Positions 23,394 to 35,745 of a stretch of 64,000 bases of DNA are shown piece by piece. A program made the position numbers and the translations under genes. Where the stretch lies: contig JAXGGA010000074.1 of NCBI GenBank assembly GCA_038373865.1, positions 124,001 to 188,000 on the forward strand, in the 5' to 3' direction. Source of the stretch: Uloborus plumipes (taxonomy: Eukaryota; Arthropoda; Arachnida; Araneae; Uloboridae). Numbering within the stretch: position 1 is the first letter of the stretch; every line of letters starts with the position of its first letter. Under the pieces are notes generated by a model, which saw only the letters and a list, made by a program, of their open reading frames with translations, ran no database searches and was not told where the DNA came from.

Positions 23394-24526
23394 AATCAGA
23401 AAACATCACATGGACGGTTGCTGTCGTTGATTGCGATCATATTGGCTTAGTGTTTGCAGACTAGGGAATGGGGTGATTAACCTTAACAAAAAAGGTATAA
23501 AGAAACAAGGGGCAAGCTGAAGATTTTATCAGTTTTTTATTTTTACAGGGTAAAAAAAGTAAACTGATCTTTTGTCATCTGATCTTCTTGAGATGAATAG
23601 AAATGCATAAAGCTTTTTGAATAACATAAAACTGATTTTAAAATTTCACAACATTGTGCATTTATGTTTGAAAATAAAATTATTTGTCATCTTTCCTGTA
23701 ATATGCCAGTATTACGGAGCAAAGTGATTTTTATTGTGGGGCATATCATGATGATTTTATTTAGAAATATATGAGGCAAATATATTTCTAATAATAGTAC
23801 AATTAGCGTGCATAATAACAATTTCTGGGCAATACGTGATGAAAAGAATAGTGATAAGAAATGCTAAAAAGCTATAAATATCTGTTTTCGCAAATAGTTT
23901 ATTTAGATGTGATACAAAAAAGAAATTATCGGCGGCTATAAAGAGAAAAAGTTTTTAGTGATAAAAAAATACAATGTCCTATGCTCTCAATCAATGCAAT
24001 GGAAACACTTTCATGGCAACATGCAATCCGGACTATGCTCTGTAATAACTCTGAAACAGATAACGAGTTCTTCATCTTGCTCCATGTTTAAGAAATTTAT
24101 GAACCGTCATTTTACTTAAATAGATTGATATTGTGTCAGTTATACACTGTATAACCAAGCTTTAATAAAAACAATTTAAAAAGGTTAACAAAAATACGAA
24201 GCAAAAAATAACTTCGCAGTACCTTCAAACAATAAACATTTGAGCAACAATAGTTGAACCTCTCGACTAACACTTAGATTTGTTCTCAAACTATCTTCTT
24301 AGCAATCCCTATAGAGCAATAATCTTTTGTCTAAAAAATAAGATACAAAATTCTTCATCTTGCCTGACGCTTCATCTTGTTCCGTATTCCCCAATGCCTC
24401 ACTTTTGGCTATTTTCCCCACGAAAGACTCAATAGGCTATGACACGCATTAAATATGATTTTCTTGAGTTGAAATGAATAAAACTTTCAACTAACTTTAT
24501 TTGCAGTATTTTGAAAGAGAACTATG
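23394..24526. other. Gene-free AT-rich DNA
   Basis: Nothing recognised. Confidence 0.4.
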
Positions 24527-24869
24527 CACTGCAAAAAATGAACTGTTGTTTTTACAGTATAATACTGGCAGCCAAGGTTCCAATTTAAAACTGTAAAATT
24601 CACAGTAATAAAATGTATAACTAGCAGTTTTACAGTTTCTTACTGTAAAGCTAGAATTTTTAGTTTATTGCCGTAAAATTTAGCTGTATATTACTGTAAA
24701 AACAACAGTATAATACTGGCGGCAGTGGTTCCAGTTTAAAACTGTAAAATGCACGGTAATAAACTAAAAATAGCAATTTTACAATTTAGTACTGTGAAAG
24801 TAGTAATTTTAGTTTATTACTGTAAAATTAGCAAATTTTACAGTTTATTACCATAAAATTAGCTGCATT
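24527..24869 (+). mobile_element. ACTG-module palindromic element, copy C (right end lost)
   Basis: Left end CACTGCAAAAAATGAACTGT intact. Two tandem units, with the second marker GGCGGCAGTGGTTCCAG at 24718-24734. It stops abruptly after TAGCTGCATTA without a CAGTG end. Confidence 0.7.
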
Positions 24870-25330
24870 AGAGAAGACTAGTTTCATTCTATTTGAACTT
24901 TAATTTCAATTGTTATTTAAAAAGACACAGTTATTGAGTTTATTGCTACCTTAATAGTATATGCAACTGAGCCCACATGCTTAAAACCACTTAATTTTAT
25001 TGAAGTTGACAGTTTTATGATAGTATGCGAACTGTACAGTAAACACGCCAAAAACACATCGAACGTAAACTCTCACACACTATATCATCCGTTTCAAGTG
25101 TGACATCTCTACTAGTGCCATTAGCGCTTCGGTTGAGCATTATATTCTGTCTCTAGCGACAATTGGTTTAAATCACTCAACCACTGCTTGATAACATTCG
25201 ATCTCAACTTATGCGTCAGACTAATGCTACATTTCAGATAATTGCTTGTTCACATTGTTTCAAATTCCTACTTTCTTGAAGAATACGAACTAAACATAAA
25301 TCTTCAGAATTAAATTTAATGATTTAGCAT
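24870..25330. other. Gene-free DNA
   Basis: Nothing recognised. Confidence 0.4.
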
Positions 25331-25661
25331 CACTAAAAATAGATGTTGTTTTTACAGTAATAATATAACTAATTTTATAGTAACAAAATGTAAAATTGCT
25401 AATTTTACAGTGATAAAATGTAAAATTGCTAATTTTACAGTGATAAAATGTAAAATTGCTAATTTTACAGTTTTAAACTAGAACCTCTGCTGCTAGTACT
25501 ATACTGTTTTTTACTGTATAATACAGCTAACTTTGTTTGAATAAACTATAAAATTGTGGTAATAAACTGTAAAATTGTTAATTTTAGTTTATTATTGCGC
25601 ACTTTAGTTTAAAGTAGAACCTCTGCTGACAGTAAAAACAGCACTTTATTTTTTTGCAGTG
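25331..25661 (-). mobile_element. ACTG-module palindromic element, copy D
   Basis: Inverted orientation (marker GAACCTCTGCTG on the plus strand). It contains three perfect tandem 30 bp modules of TGTAAAATTGCTAATTTTAC type at 25384-25473 and ends TTTTTTTGCAGTG. Confidence 0.7.
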
Positions 25662-27287
25662 TTGAAACATTTAATGCAGTAAATTTTGAATGCGTAATTT
25701 CTTAAGACTTCATTGCATGATCACAAAAATCAAAATGCATCATCAAAAAAACTCGATCTGAAAAGAAAAGGGTTCGAAGCGCTATATATTGTAAAATTAT
25801 TTTCCTTCAGTATAGGAGTAGCATTAAGCACAGATTAGTGTGAACAAGTAATGAAAAGCCTCATGAAGAAGATGTTCGCTCGATGCGAAAGTGATGTCTT
25901 TATTAAAACTATTTAAGTCTCGACAAAACTATGGCAGGATAAAACAAATGGCAAATGTCAGACAAAAATGCTCTTTAAGTTAAAAGCATTTGAGATGCTT
26001 TTACGGTTTATCTTTAAGTGTAAAAAAAGGAAAAAGTTAAAACACTAAAGTTCTAACAGTTTTATGTTTGCTTCTGTGAGTAATTCCATTAAGAGAAATG
26101 TCTCTGTGGATAGAACCAAATTTCTTTCATTCCTTAAGAATATGAACTATTTTTTGAAATAAATCGAAAAGTATTGAAATGTTTAGATTAAGAAGTTTTA
26201 AATTGAATTTTATGGAAAAGAAGCTTCAAAAATAAAATTTCTTAGTCTTCGCACTTAACATTTTTCATCGCATAGTGAAAAAGAGAATTTATGGATACAG
26301 TGGCATCACATTTTGCATCACTATAAAGAAATACGTTTACGTCACAACTACAGTAAATTCCCGGAGATTTCTGTTGAATGCGTCAATGTAAACTCAGAAA
26401 AGTGTATCTTGGTTTGATTAAACTCTTTCATGTAACAATAAAATAAAAGTAACAATATAACAAAAAATGATAAAGATAAAAAAAATAATTATAAATAATA
26501 TTTTCTACCGCATTGCCTGTAGTCATGGTTTTAATTTAAATGCTTGATTATAATTACAAGCGAGGTGCTTAAATGGTTAAATGTACCTCCCCAAGAGACT
26601 ACGTTTATTTCCTATAATCAACCTAAAATAAAGTGAAAAACTTTGATTTTTAACGGAAAAAAATCTTATGAACTTCAACCGGCAGATAATGATTTTTATT
26701 AATTTTTATTAAAAATATGAAAAAAAATTTTAATTAATATTATTATAAATAATATTTATTAAAAATAATTTTTATTATTGGGAAATTGTACACAAGTTCC
26801 GTATAAATTTTTTCAACGGCTCATTATGATCTAAATTTTTAAGAATATTTTGTTCAAATTCATTGTAGGATTTTAAACTAGCTGTACTGTTGCATTGAAG
26901 CCATAATGAAAAAGTTCATTTTTAGCATGGCAATTTAGGGAGAATAATATTTCTTGCAGGTGCGTTTTTTATTGTTTTATTGATACCTTGTGTAAAATGA
27001 TAAAAGTAAGGCTTGATTTTATTTTCTTTAAAATCGGCGAAAAAAAGCAATTCACTTTTGTGCCTGTTTTACGAAAAATTACCGTTAGAAAAACGAACTT
27101 TTCAAAGACTGCTGTCAAGCGTGAATTCTTCTCGTGGGTCTCATTTCTTGACTGAAAGTTTGATATTAATTATCCATTCGTATTTATTAGGTTACCATTA
27201 TTAATAAGGTACGTAGTTCTTAAGTTTCCGAGATGCATTAAATGAATCTGTTATAACTCCATTTAAATCATGTTTTATTTCTTAACT
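25662..27287. other. Gene-free AT-rich DNA
   Basis: Repeated AATAATTTTTATTA-like low-complexity sequence at 26690-26780. Nothing coding recognised. Confidence 0.4.
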
Positions 27288-28077
27288 AGCTGCCAGGGCA
27301 GCTAGATTAGCTTCCTGCGGCATGTTGATGCATAACGTCCCCCCTCTCTAACTTTTACCTCATTCTGAAGTTATATTATTTGATATAATTTAATGTTCAT
27401 TCGATTTCAAGACATACCACACACGTGGCCCGGCGTTGCACGGGCACTTCGTGCCCTGAAAGTAGTGAGAAAAAAATTTAAAGAAACTACTCCCCGCCAA
27501 GGCGGCTCGCTTACAGGCGCTTCACACCTTTACTTTTTTCCTATATAAAAAAAAATCATTCGAATTATTGAGATGCTTCGCGCCTTCAAGATGGTGAGGA
27601 AAGTTTCAGTAAGTTCAGCTCGCTCAAAGGAGAAAAAGCAGACATTGATACTCAGTTTTTAATATAAGTAGATGGCTCTTCAACAAATGAATGTTTCAAA
27701 ATATTACAAGTAGCTAGCGATAAAAATACTATGTAAGTCGCCCGCTTATGAGTTTCGTGTTTGATTTAGTTAAGCCTTCATTCAAAATTCGCATTATCAT
27801 TTTTATTACTGTTTCATGGCAACCACGTTTTGCAATGCAACAATGGCTTTCATATTTAATCATTTATTAGGCTTAATCGCTTTAAATTTGACCACTTATT
27901 AATTTATATCTTCGCTAATTAAAATCGTATAATTATATGAATTGAAACTAATGAAGCTTGAAAAAATACCTATCTATCGGTACCTGGCTCGACTTTCAGT
28001 TCATTGGCGTTCAGGAGAAATAGGCGTGACATAGAAAGATAGAAAGATAGTTAGAAAGAAAGATAGTTAGAAAGAAA
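27288..28077 (+). repeat. Interspersed repeat with GGCCCGGCGTTGC head, copy 4
   Basis: A partial head (CTAGCTGCCAGGG) at 27288 is followed by the full GTGGCCCGGCGTTGCACGGG at 27424, a GGCGGCTCGC block at 27500, and a (GAAAGATA)n tail at 28031-28077. Same plan as the copies at 14423 and 15127. The partial head may belong to a second, truncated copy. Confidence 0.5.
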
Positions 28078-28675
28078 CTCAGTTTTTAATATAAGTAGAT
28101 ATTGTCTCTCTATTAATTAATGTCTCTCTATTTCCATTATTACCATTAAAAGCAACTGTATAAGCATTGCCAGGATTCAGCTGTTTTGCATAAACATTAC
28201 GACTGCTTACATCAATATTAGCAATGCATAAATTTTCTGCCTCTCTGACTTCTTACAGCTTTGGCACTGCCTGCCTGAATAAATAAATTTAGCGAAACCT
28301 ATCACTAACAACTCGCCATTCCTCAGAACCGTCATCTACAGACAGACTTATCCACAGACGCGAGCCCTTTACTTGATAAAGGACAATTCAGTTAGTCAAT
28401 ATCCTTAATCTTCGTCACCGTTGGCTAGGATAAATCTAACGCACTTGTGTGATTTATTTCGTTTCAGCTATTTATCAGTTGGCCCTGCTAATTCCCCTGA
28501 AATAAGAATAGCAAGAGAGTTCTTTGAAGCTTCAATGTATTGGAGGAGTTTGATCTTAAAATTGTTTATTATTTTATTAAATAAACGAACTTCAATTTTC
28601 CCCCTTCTTAGGCCAACAAAAAATCCAAACTTGATGGAAAAAATTGCACAAAATATCAATCAAAATAAACAGCTG
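28078..28675. other. Gene-free DNA
   Basis: A 96-codon frame at 28421-28711 runs into the adjacent repeat and has no recognisable motifs. Confidence 0.35.
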
Positions 28676-28962
28676 CACTGCAAAAAAATAACTGTTCTTT
28701 TTACAGTATAATACTGGCAGCCGAGGTTCCAATTTTAAACTAAAGTGCTCAGTAATGAACTGTAAAACTAGCAATTTTAGAGTTTATTGCCGTAAAATTT
28801 AGCTGTATTATACTGTAAAAACAACAGGATAGTATTGGCAGCAGAGATTCCAGTTTAAAACTGAAATTCACAGTAATAAACTGCAAAAATAGCAATTTTG
28901 CAGTTTATTACTATAAAATTAGCTGTATTATACTGTAAGAACAACATTCATTTTTTACAGTG
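28676..28962 (+). mobile_element. ACTG-module palindromic element, copy E
   Basis: Left end CACTGCAAAAAAATAACTGT, right end TTCATTTTTTACAGTG + TA. Two marker units. Confidence 0.75.
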
Positions 28963-29093
28963 TATATGTATAACTGTAAATACATTGAGTTATTAGTGAA
29001 ATGGATTTTTTCCAAGTGATTCATGAAATGCATAATTAAATGAAAGTAGAAAAGAAAATGAAAATGTTAAAACTTGCAGAAAATTATAAGTGG

Positions 29094-29859
29094 TATTCAA
29101 ATGAAAAGGTACCAAAATTCGCTACAACGAAACTATTAAGAATTTGCGCATGGCACTATGGAAGAACGTAGACATCCAGGGATGCGATTGGAGTACTGGA
29201 GTATCCAGTGGGAATCAGAGTATGCGCAGAAGCTCGCATGGGTGGGAGAGATTAGAGGCTGTTAGAACACGTGCCGTCCAGTTGACGTGGGAGGACGAAA
29301 TGGAGTTCAGCTTACAAAATTCGATAATAGAGTAGCAGATATGCGTTATTCGATTTCTGAGAGTAAAAATTGTCAGCCAGGTGAGAGAGTTATTAACTTC
29401 GATGTGAGATACTATAAAATCCACGCAGATTTATCAGCAAAAAAAGACTGGGGCTTCTCACGAACGGTGCGGTTCTATTCCATGATAACGTGTGTCCACA
29501 CATCTCCAGAGTTACCCACGTTGAACTGACCAAGTTTAAGTATTGCTTGTCATGTTTAAGAAGCTTGACTATTAGCTCATATCCCAGACATGTCATCCTG
29601 CGATTTCTATGTGTTTGGTCCTTTGAAAAGCATCTGAAAAGGAAACGATTCATCTCGGACGACGAACTCAAGGAAACTGAAGGACTTGATCTTGTCCTGG
29701 CCCCAAAAATTCTGGGAACAAGGAATCCTTCGGTTAGTTGACCAGTGGGAGTGCTGTGCTCCGGCCTATGGTGAATACTTTTAATAAAGTCTTCATTTAT
29801 ACCCACATTCTTCTATCCCGCTCTTCATTTATATCGCTGGGTACCTTTTCATTTGAAAA
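29094..29859 (+). mobile_element. Mariner-like transposon, internally deleted
   Basis: Inverted ends TTCAAATGAAAAGGTACC (29096) and GGTACCTTTTCATTTGAA (ending 29857). Only about 760 bp long, compared with roughly 1.3 kb for intact mariners. The left side carries TA; the right flank is AA, so the duplication is mutated or absent. The transposase C-terminal half remains. Confidence 0.8.
29395..29784 (+). pseudogene. Mariner transposase C-terminal remnant
   Basis: Blocks in order: FDVRYYKIHADLS; after a shift, GLLTNGAVLFHDN (catalytic Asp 29484-29486) and PHISRVTHVELTKFK; then HIPDMSSCDFYVFGPL (third acidic residue Asp 29602-29604); then KHLKRKRFISDDELKE; and finally WEQGILRLVDQWECCAPAYG with its own stop at 29782-29784. 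The terminal Asp and the HDN motif identify the mariner branch. The Asp-Asp spacing is disturbed by indels, so the exact DDxD class cannot be fixed. At least three frameshifts, and the first catalytic Asp and the N-terminal domain are missing. AATAAA overlaps the stop. Confidence 0.8.
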
Positions 29860-30375
29860 ATCTTAATGTAAATAGTAAATAAAAGCTTAAGAAATTTTTG
29901 AGTTAATCATCTAGCTGCATTATCTGGATACGAATGAAAACATTTTTTTTTTATCAGCCATAATTGCACAAAAAAAAAAAAAAAAAAAAAAAAAACATTT
30001 AGCTTTATAGTCCCAAGACAAAAACTGTTTTTTAACATTTAAACATACACAATGATAGATAATTAAATGAGAAGGAAGATTAAGTCAAACAATTTAATAG
30101 TGGGGTGAGAGAGCTGAAAAAAGTTTCAAATAAGGCTACCGCTCTGCCCTTTTGTATTCGTATATTACACGGGTACACGAGTTCAAAAAGCCCGGGACAC
30201 AAATTTTTCTGCCACTCTAGCGGCGTTTATGGCGTAACCAAAATGGTCGCCAAAGTCTTGGTTGCGGCTCTACTTTTCCCTGCATAACTAGGATTTGCAT
30301 TTTGATAGCAACATATGTGGTTAGTGATTGTTATTCAGGTGAAAACGTGCTTTTCAACGGTATATTTGAAAATAT
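29860..30375. other. Gene-free DNA with a 26 A run
   Basis: A homopolymer lies at 29970-29995; it could mark the tail of an unrecognised retroposed copy. Nothing else was found. Confidence 0.4.
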
Positions 30376-30408
30376 TACACAGTCCAGTCACATTAATGTG
30401 ACCTCCTA

Positions 30409-31422
30409 TCAAAAGCCAGAATACCCATCTTTCTCGGAACGGACTGCTTCGAGACGTTCAGGAAGAGAGTCAATTATGTACCTGAAGGTGTTTACTGAGA
30501 TGTTGAACCATTCTGACTCCAATGCCGTGGCCAGCTGAGCTAGATTAAGCGAGAGGGCACGAACAGCCCAATCGAGATGGGCCCACAGATTCTCAATTGG
30601 GCTTAAGTCAGGTGAGTGTACTGACCAGGGGAGAACGGTAAACTCATCCTGGTGCCCTTCGAACCACGCATGTTCATTGGCAGCTGCATGGCACTTCGCA
30701 TTGTCCTGCTGGTAAATGCCATCATCCTGAGGAAAAACGATAGGGGTGGACAAGAGTAGACGTGTACTTCCATTGATCCATCGTGCCTTCCACCAGTATG
30801 AGTGCACCCATAGAACCCCGGAAAAACATTCTCCAGACTATAATGCTCCTGCCTCCAGCTTGGACCCTTCCGGCAATGGTTGCAGGGTGTTTTCTTCCAG
30901 AGGTTTCACGCCTTCTAAGCCAACATCCGTCTGTCCGATGGATCATAAAACGTGATTCATCAGTAAATTCTACCTGTCACCACTCAATGGACGTCCAGCT
31001 GTGGTACTGACATGCAAATTCTAAGGCTCGTCGTCGATGGACAACAGTCAGCACAGGTGCATGAACCAGGCTTCTGCTTCGGGAGCCCAGACGCAGCAAC
31101 GTCCGCTAAACAGTAGTGTGGGAGACGATTTTGGTAGCCCAATGGTTCATCTGGGGGTCAATTGCTCAACGGTAGTCCCGCTATTAACCAGAACGCATCT
31201 CCGCAGCCGTCGTTCAACTCTGTCATCTTTGGCTCCTGGTGCTCCACATTTTCCACGTCGCTGATTTTGAATAGTCCCATTTTGCTATGCAAGGTACATG
31301 TTTTACATAACGGCAAGCAAACCGCTCAAAAACTCAGCCATTTTGGTAATGCTTCCACCCTGGAACCGAAAACCAATGATTATGCTCTTTTGTACGTCGG
31401 ATAAATCGTTTCGTTTTTGCAT
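30409..31422 (-). pseudogene. Tc1-like transposase, DD36E, broken by frameshifts
   Basis: Cut-and-paste transposase. From the likely start at 31422: MQKRNDLSDVQKSIIIGFR (N-terminal helix-turn-helix region); FTDESRFMIHRTDG (first catalytic Asp), preceded by an in-frame stop; GGRSIIVWRMFFRG; VEGTMDQWKYTS; YQQDNAKCHAA (second Asp); SPDLSPIENLWAHLD (Glu). Counting gives 36 residues between the second Asp and the Glu, the DD36E (Incomer) spacing rather than the classic 34. The length (about 338 codons) is right for the family. The gene needs several frame changes, so it is inactive as it stands, although all three catalytic residues survive. Confidence 0.85.
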
Positions 31423-31523
31423 TACGCCAACGGCAACGATAGAAATGTTTTCCAAAGCCCTCTCACACCCTGTGTATACCCTCAACTGCATTGTACTGAC
31501 AAGTGCCTTCTGCGATTGGTTAT

Positions 31524-32030
31524 TTAACCCTTCACTGCACGGTATGCCAGATCTGGCACAAACCAAATAAACCCTCATATATTCCTATGATTTTTAAATG
31601 CAGTTAAACTGAGCTTTGTGCCCCTTCTGAAACATTGCTATTACAGTTTAGTGTGATTTTATGCACTAGTTAGTTGCACTAGTCTAGGTATTACAGTTCT
31701 TGCTTTTGAAAGAAAGAGTGTCTGCATTTCTCTTAGAAGTGTGCTTAGTCATTATTTCCTTTGTTCTAAAAATGTTTAAATACACTTAGTGGAAAGTTTG
31801 TTTATACCACTTATGCCCCAAAACCCATTGTAGATTATTACACTTATCGGTATACAAAGCATATGCTATGTGCTTTGTGCCATATATAGAACAAACAATT
31901 AAAACATCATTTTTGGTGCACATTTTTAAGATTAATTTTTTTCTTCATTTTTCCTGAACTCAGGGCTATTTAAAAGGTAAGAAATGACTTTTTTCATGAA
32001 AATATAAAAAATCGTGCAGTGAAGGGTTAA
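31524..32030. mobile_element. TTAA MITE nested in the Tc1-like transposon
   Basis: TTAA + CCCTTCACTGCACG at the left and CGTGCAGTGAAGGG + TTAA at the right: 14 bp perfect inverted repeat with TTAA duplication, typical of piggyBac-class movement. No coding capacity. It lies between the transposase start and the right TIR, so it is younger than the host element. Confidence 0.85.
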
Positions 32031-32081
32031 CGTCGAAGTCAAAAGTACGTGGTGGTCACATTAATGTGACTGGACTGTGTA

Positions 32082-33160
32082 GTTACGTTCAGATAACTAG
32101 AAATATTTGCAAATTTACTAGATTTTCTGAAATTTTTCTTTCATTTTTTGAGATATTTCGCTAAATAACATAGAATCCGTAATATGAAGATGAAAAAGTG
32201 TTATATTTTCTTATTATTTAAAAAATTTCCTTTCGAGTGGTATGTATGACTTTTACTTTATCATAAACAATTGCTGAAAATTTACTAAAATAAAGCAGCA
32301 TAGCAGAGCTAGGCGTTTTGGCAGCAATGTAGTTAAGAGCAAAAATCTGATAGAGTCACACCTGTGATTCATGCCATCTCAGATTTTCTCCAAAGAATTA
32401 CTGGCTGTTACTTATCTTACTAAAACACCAAATCTGGAATATTTCGTTCCAAAGTTGAGTTTTTCATTTTTTATGTGCCCCTAAAAATTAGTGTGCAGCA
32501 TCAAAAATTAAGCGGACTTTTAAGACATGGAAATTGCTAGGATCCACAAATCTTTCCCCAAACAGTTTGACACGGAATTATTTTTATGTAGTAAATATGA
32601 AAGGTTCGAACTTTATATAACAATTGAAAAATTTGTGGTAAACCGCAGCCACAAGGTCAATGGAGGTCACAAAAAAGTGCCATTTTGGAAGTTTTTTATC
32701 GTTTTTGAGGTCCAAAAACAGCTTGCACCTCTCAGTTGCCTCGGCAAAAGAAGTGTCGTTTGAAAGGCAAGAAAAAACCCTTTCAAAAAATGCATAAATT
32801 GCTGAAAATTTGTGTCCCGGGCTTTTTGAACTCTTCTACCCATGTACTATACGAATCCAAAAAGGCAGAGCGGTAGCCAGATTTGAAATATTTGGATATA
32901 ATTTTCAGCTACCACACCCCACTATATATTTTAAAGCACAAAATTAGTATTAAGAAAAATTTTAATGTAATTTTAGCACAAAAAAAAAAAAACTTTCAAA
33001 CAGCTTCACACAAAATGTTGCTAGAAATCTACTAACATGAATGAAAACAGAATCTTCAGTAAGTTTAAACTGAATCAAGTTTGTGAATAAAACGAAATAA
33101 GTGAAAATTTGAGAACATTTTAATTGATCACAAACATTATACAGACTGTCCAAGAAACAG
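32082..33160. other. Gene-free DNA
   Basis: Nothing recognised; the 78-codon frame at 32527 has no known motif. Confidence 0.35.
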
Positions 33161-33560
33161 CTTTAACATTTTAAACAGACAAACCAAAAATCTAACCAGA
33201 TGTAATAAAATGCATTTTGCTGAAAAAAATGAAAAAATGTAAAAGGTTTCTGCTTAAGCAATCTTGATTTCTCATTGTTTTTATTTCGCATAGTTGATGT
33301 CCTATCTTTCGTGAGGTGAACCGGCCTCCGCGCGGGCGTGAATCCTCGGCTAGGGCATAAATGTCTCCAGAAATCGACTTTATTTATACCTGATCCTCTC
33401 AACTTGCACAATCCTTTCTAGATAAAAAATAAAAAATAGTATCCAGCACATCCAGTATCCAGTATGAAACATCTAGTATTCAGCACACAACATCCAGCTT
33501 CTAGCACCCAACATCTAGCGTTTGGACCAGGGTTTCCAGGGTTTGGACCAGGGGCTACGT
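33161..33560. repeat. GC-richer island and degenerate ATCCAG minisatellite
   Basis: 33320-33365 is unusually GC-rich for the window (GGCCTCCGCGCGGGCGTG). About 33430-33520 has loosely repeated (C)ATCCAG/ATCTAG units. The function and origin of the island are unknown. Confidence 0.4.
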
Positions 33561-34980
33561 TCTAATTTTTCGCAAAATGCGAAAATACTATTCAAATTAC
33601 GAAAATGAAGCAAGGCATTTCCGATTTTTTGCTCAAATATAATAGAACAAAAAACAATTCACAATCCTAGAGAGGAAGCAGGCATTGCAATATCAAACTC
33701 ACTCTTAATTATAAATCGAAGACAACATGATTATAAAATGCTGTAAGGTCAACAATATATTGTCTTAATGGGCATTATGATTCTCCAATAAATGCATTAT
33801 TGACTTTTTTTTACTTGTGTTCTCTCTATGCCAGGTATAATTCTAAACTTTTCATTTCAAAATTAAAAAAAAAAAGATCTATTATGTATTTATATCTTTG
33901 AAGTCATGGCTAGATTTTTAATTTAGCTTTCAACAGGAGGTAAAACACACAGAGGCAGTTAGAAAGATATGAAAACATGTTCACTAGTTATTAGCCTGCT
34001 AGTTAGTGGTTTGCTAAAGCATTTTCTCCAGTTTTAGCTTTTTTTCTAAAGAACTTTTAAACTCAGCTTAAACCCATGTTTGGACCTTGGTGATAATTTG
34101 AATTTCAACACCTTGAATTCAAATTATGTTTTTTGCAATTGATAACAATAAGAACTCTTTGTAGAAACGAGAAACCCAACGAGTAGGGTCCTATCGTGAC
34201 TCGTGGTAACGAAAAACCTAATTTGAGTTCAAGATGTCAAAATTCAAATTAATACCACAGGCTGAATACCTAAATACTGTTTTTTTACAGTACTTTTAAT
34301 GTAGTTGTACTGGACCTCCCGTTTGATATCAAAGAGAATAGTGAATCTGTGACCGATTCAAGTTCAAGTGTTTTGAACATTAGGGCGTAATAGTCAGGGC
34401 TGCTATTTGTATCCTTTCCTTTAAAATTATACAGGGATACATATTACAAACCAATTCAAAGAAAAAAAAAACATAGATCTCTTTATTCTTTTTCTGCTAA
34501 CTACACTATTTTTAACCTGTTAGTATCTTTGATGACACTTAGAATAATAAAGACAGCAGCAGAAACAGCATGAAACTGCGTCTTGAGGATGCGTTCTGAC
34601 GGTTTCATAGTTGGTGGAGAAAAAAACCTTTAAGTATTTCAGAAAAAAACCTTGAATTTCAGCTAATGGTGAATTATTAACGATCTTCTGAGATATAGCA
34701 CACAAGTAGCATGCACTTATATTAGTATCTTCCTTTTTAGGCATTTCTCGATTCCGACTCGGATTTTATGATTGATCCTATGTCTTATATCCTGCTGGTA
34801 TTTTTTTCATTTTGAATCTGCATTGCAGAGAGCTGCAGAAAAAATATGTTACCGGGATAAAGATTTTCTCGCACATGCTATATTAAATCAAGTGAGGATA
34901 AAATATCGGAGCACTTTCGCATCACTAACACAAACTGAGTTTTAAAAAGCCACTTACTTACAGTTCAAAATCTTCCAATC
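33561..34980. other. Gene-free AT-rich DNA
   Basis: Nothing recognised. Confidence 0.4.
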
Positions 34981-35292
34981 CTGTAAACTCCCGATTATCT
35001 GTGGAATAGGGTGGCAAGATAACCGCGGATAAGCAAATACTGCGGATAACGGAACAATAGGTAAAAACGATATTAATACATGCAATAGCTTAAAAAAGTC
35101 AGTAATACAACACATATATTTAAATTATAGCTAAAAATAGCAAACTTGAATGTAAAAAATATCTTGAAAAGCTAAAAACGACAATAACGCACTTTCATTT
35201 TTTTTTCTTTCAGTAAATTATAATCGTAAAAAAAGAAAAAAAAGCATGAAAGACCCACGGATAATCCAACCACTGATATTTGGGAGCTTACT
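34981..35292. mobile_element. Tigger-like MITE, GTAARCTCCC ends
   Basis: Left end TGTAAACTCCCGATTATCTG, right end (minus strand) TAGTAAGCTCCC, with subterminal CCGCGGATAAGC and CCACGGATAATCC. The sequence pattern is that of Tigger/pogo ends. About 310 bp, non-coding. Confidence 0.55.
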
Positions 35293-35372
35293 ATATTTAC
35301 GTGTTAAAATGCATTGACAGAATAATAGTAGTGTTAATCAAAAAATTTAAATAAACGTCTCTAGTAAACTAA

Positions 35373-35745
35373 CATTGCAGAAAATGAACTGCTGTTTTTA
35401 CAGTATAATAGTGGCAGAAGAGGTTCCAACTTAAAACTGTAAAATGCACAGTAATAAACTAAAACTAGCAATTTTAGTTTTTATGGCAAAGATAGGAATT
35501 TTACAGTTTATTGACGTAAATTCAGCTGTTTTATACTGTAAGAACAATATTATAATACTGGCAGCAGAGGTTCCAGTTTGAAACCAAAATGCACGGTAAT
35601 AAACTGTGAAATTAGGACTTTGACACCTTATTGCTGCAAAATTAGCAATTTTACAGTTTAGTACTGTAAAGTTCACAATTTTTGGTTTATTACTGTAAAT
35701 TAGCTGTATTATACTGTAAAAACAACATTCATTTTTTTTTCAGTG
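35373..35745 (+). mobile_element. ACTG-module palindromic element, copy F
   Basis: Left end CATTGCAGAAAATGAACTGC, right end TTTTTTTTTCAGTG + TA. Two marker units. Confidence 0.75.

Larger units (their letters stand above)
30376..32081 (-). mobile_element. Tc1-like transposon (DD36E type)
   Basis: Ends CACAGTCCAGTCACATTAAT (30378) and the exact complement ending at 32079, TA on both sides. The 26 bp TIR itself contains the palindrome GTCACATTAATGTGAC. The transposase lies on the minus strand. The total of 1702 bp includes a 507 bp TTAA MITE (31524-32030); without it the element is about 1.2 kb, a normal Tc1 size. The TIRs match each other over 26 bp, so this insertion looks relatively recent. 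Confidence 0.9.

Noticed and set aside
29393..29806. 137-codon minus-strand frame
   Set aside because: It is the antisense shadow of the mariner transposase remnant, which reads on the plus strand with recognisable HDN and DFYVFGP motifs.
30722..31264. Plus-strand frames across the Tc1-like element
   Set aside because: Antisense of the minus-strand transposase; no independent motif.
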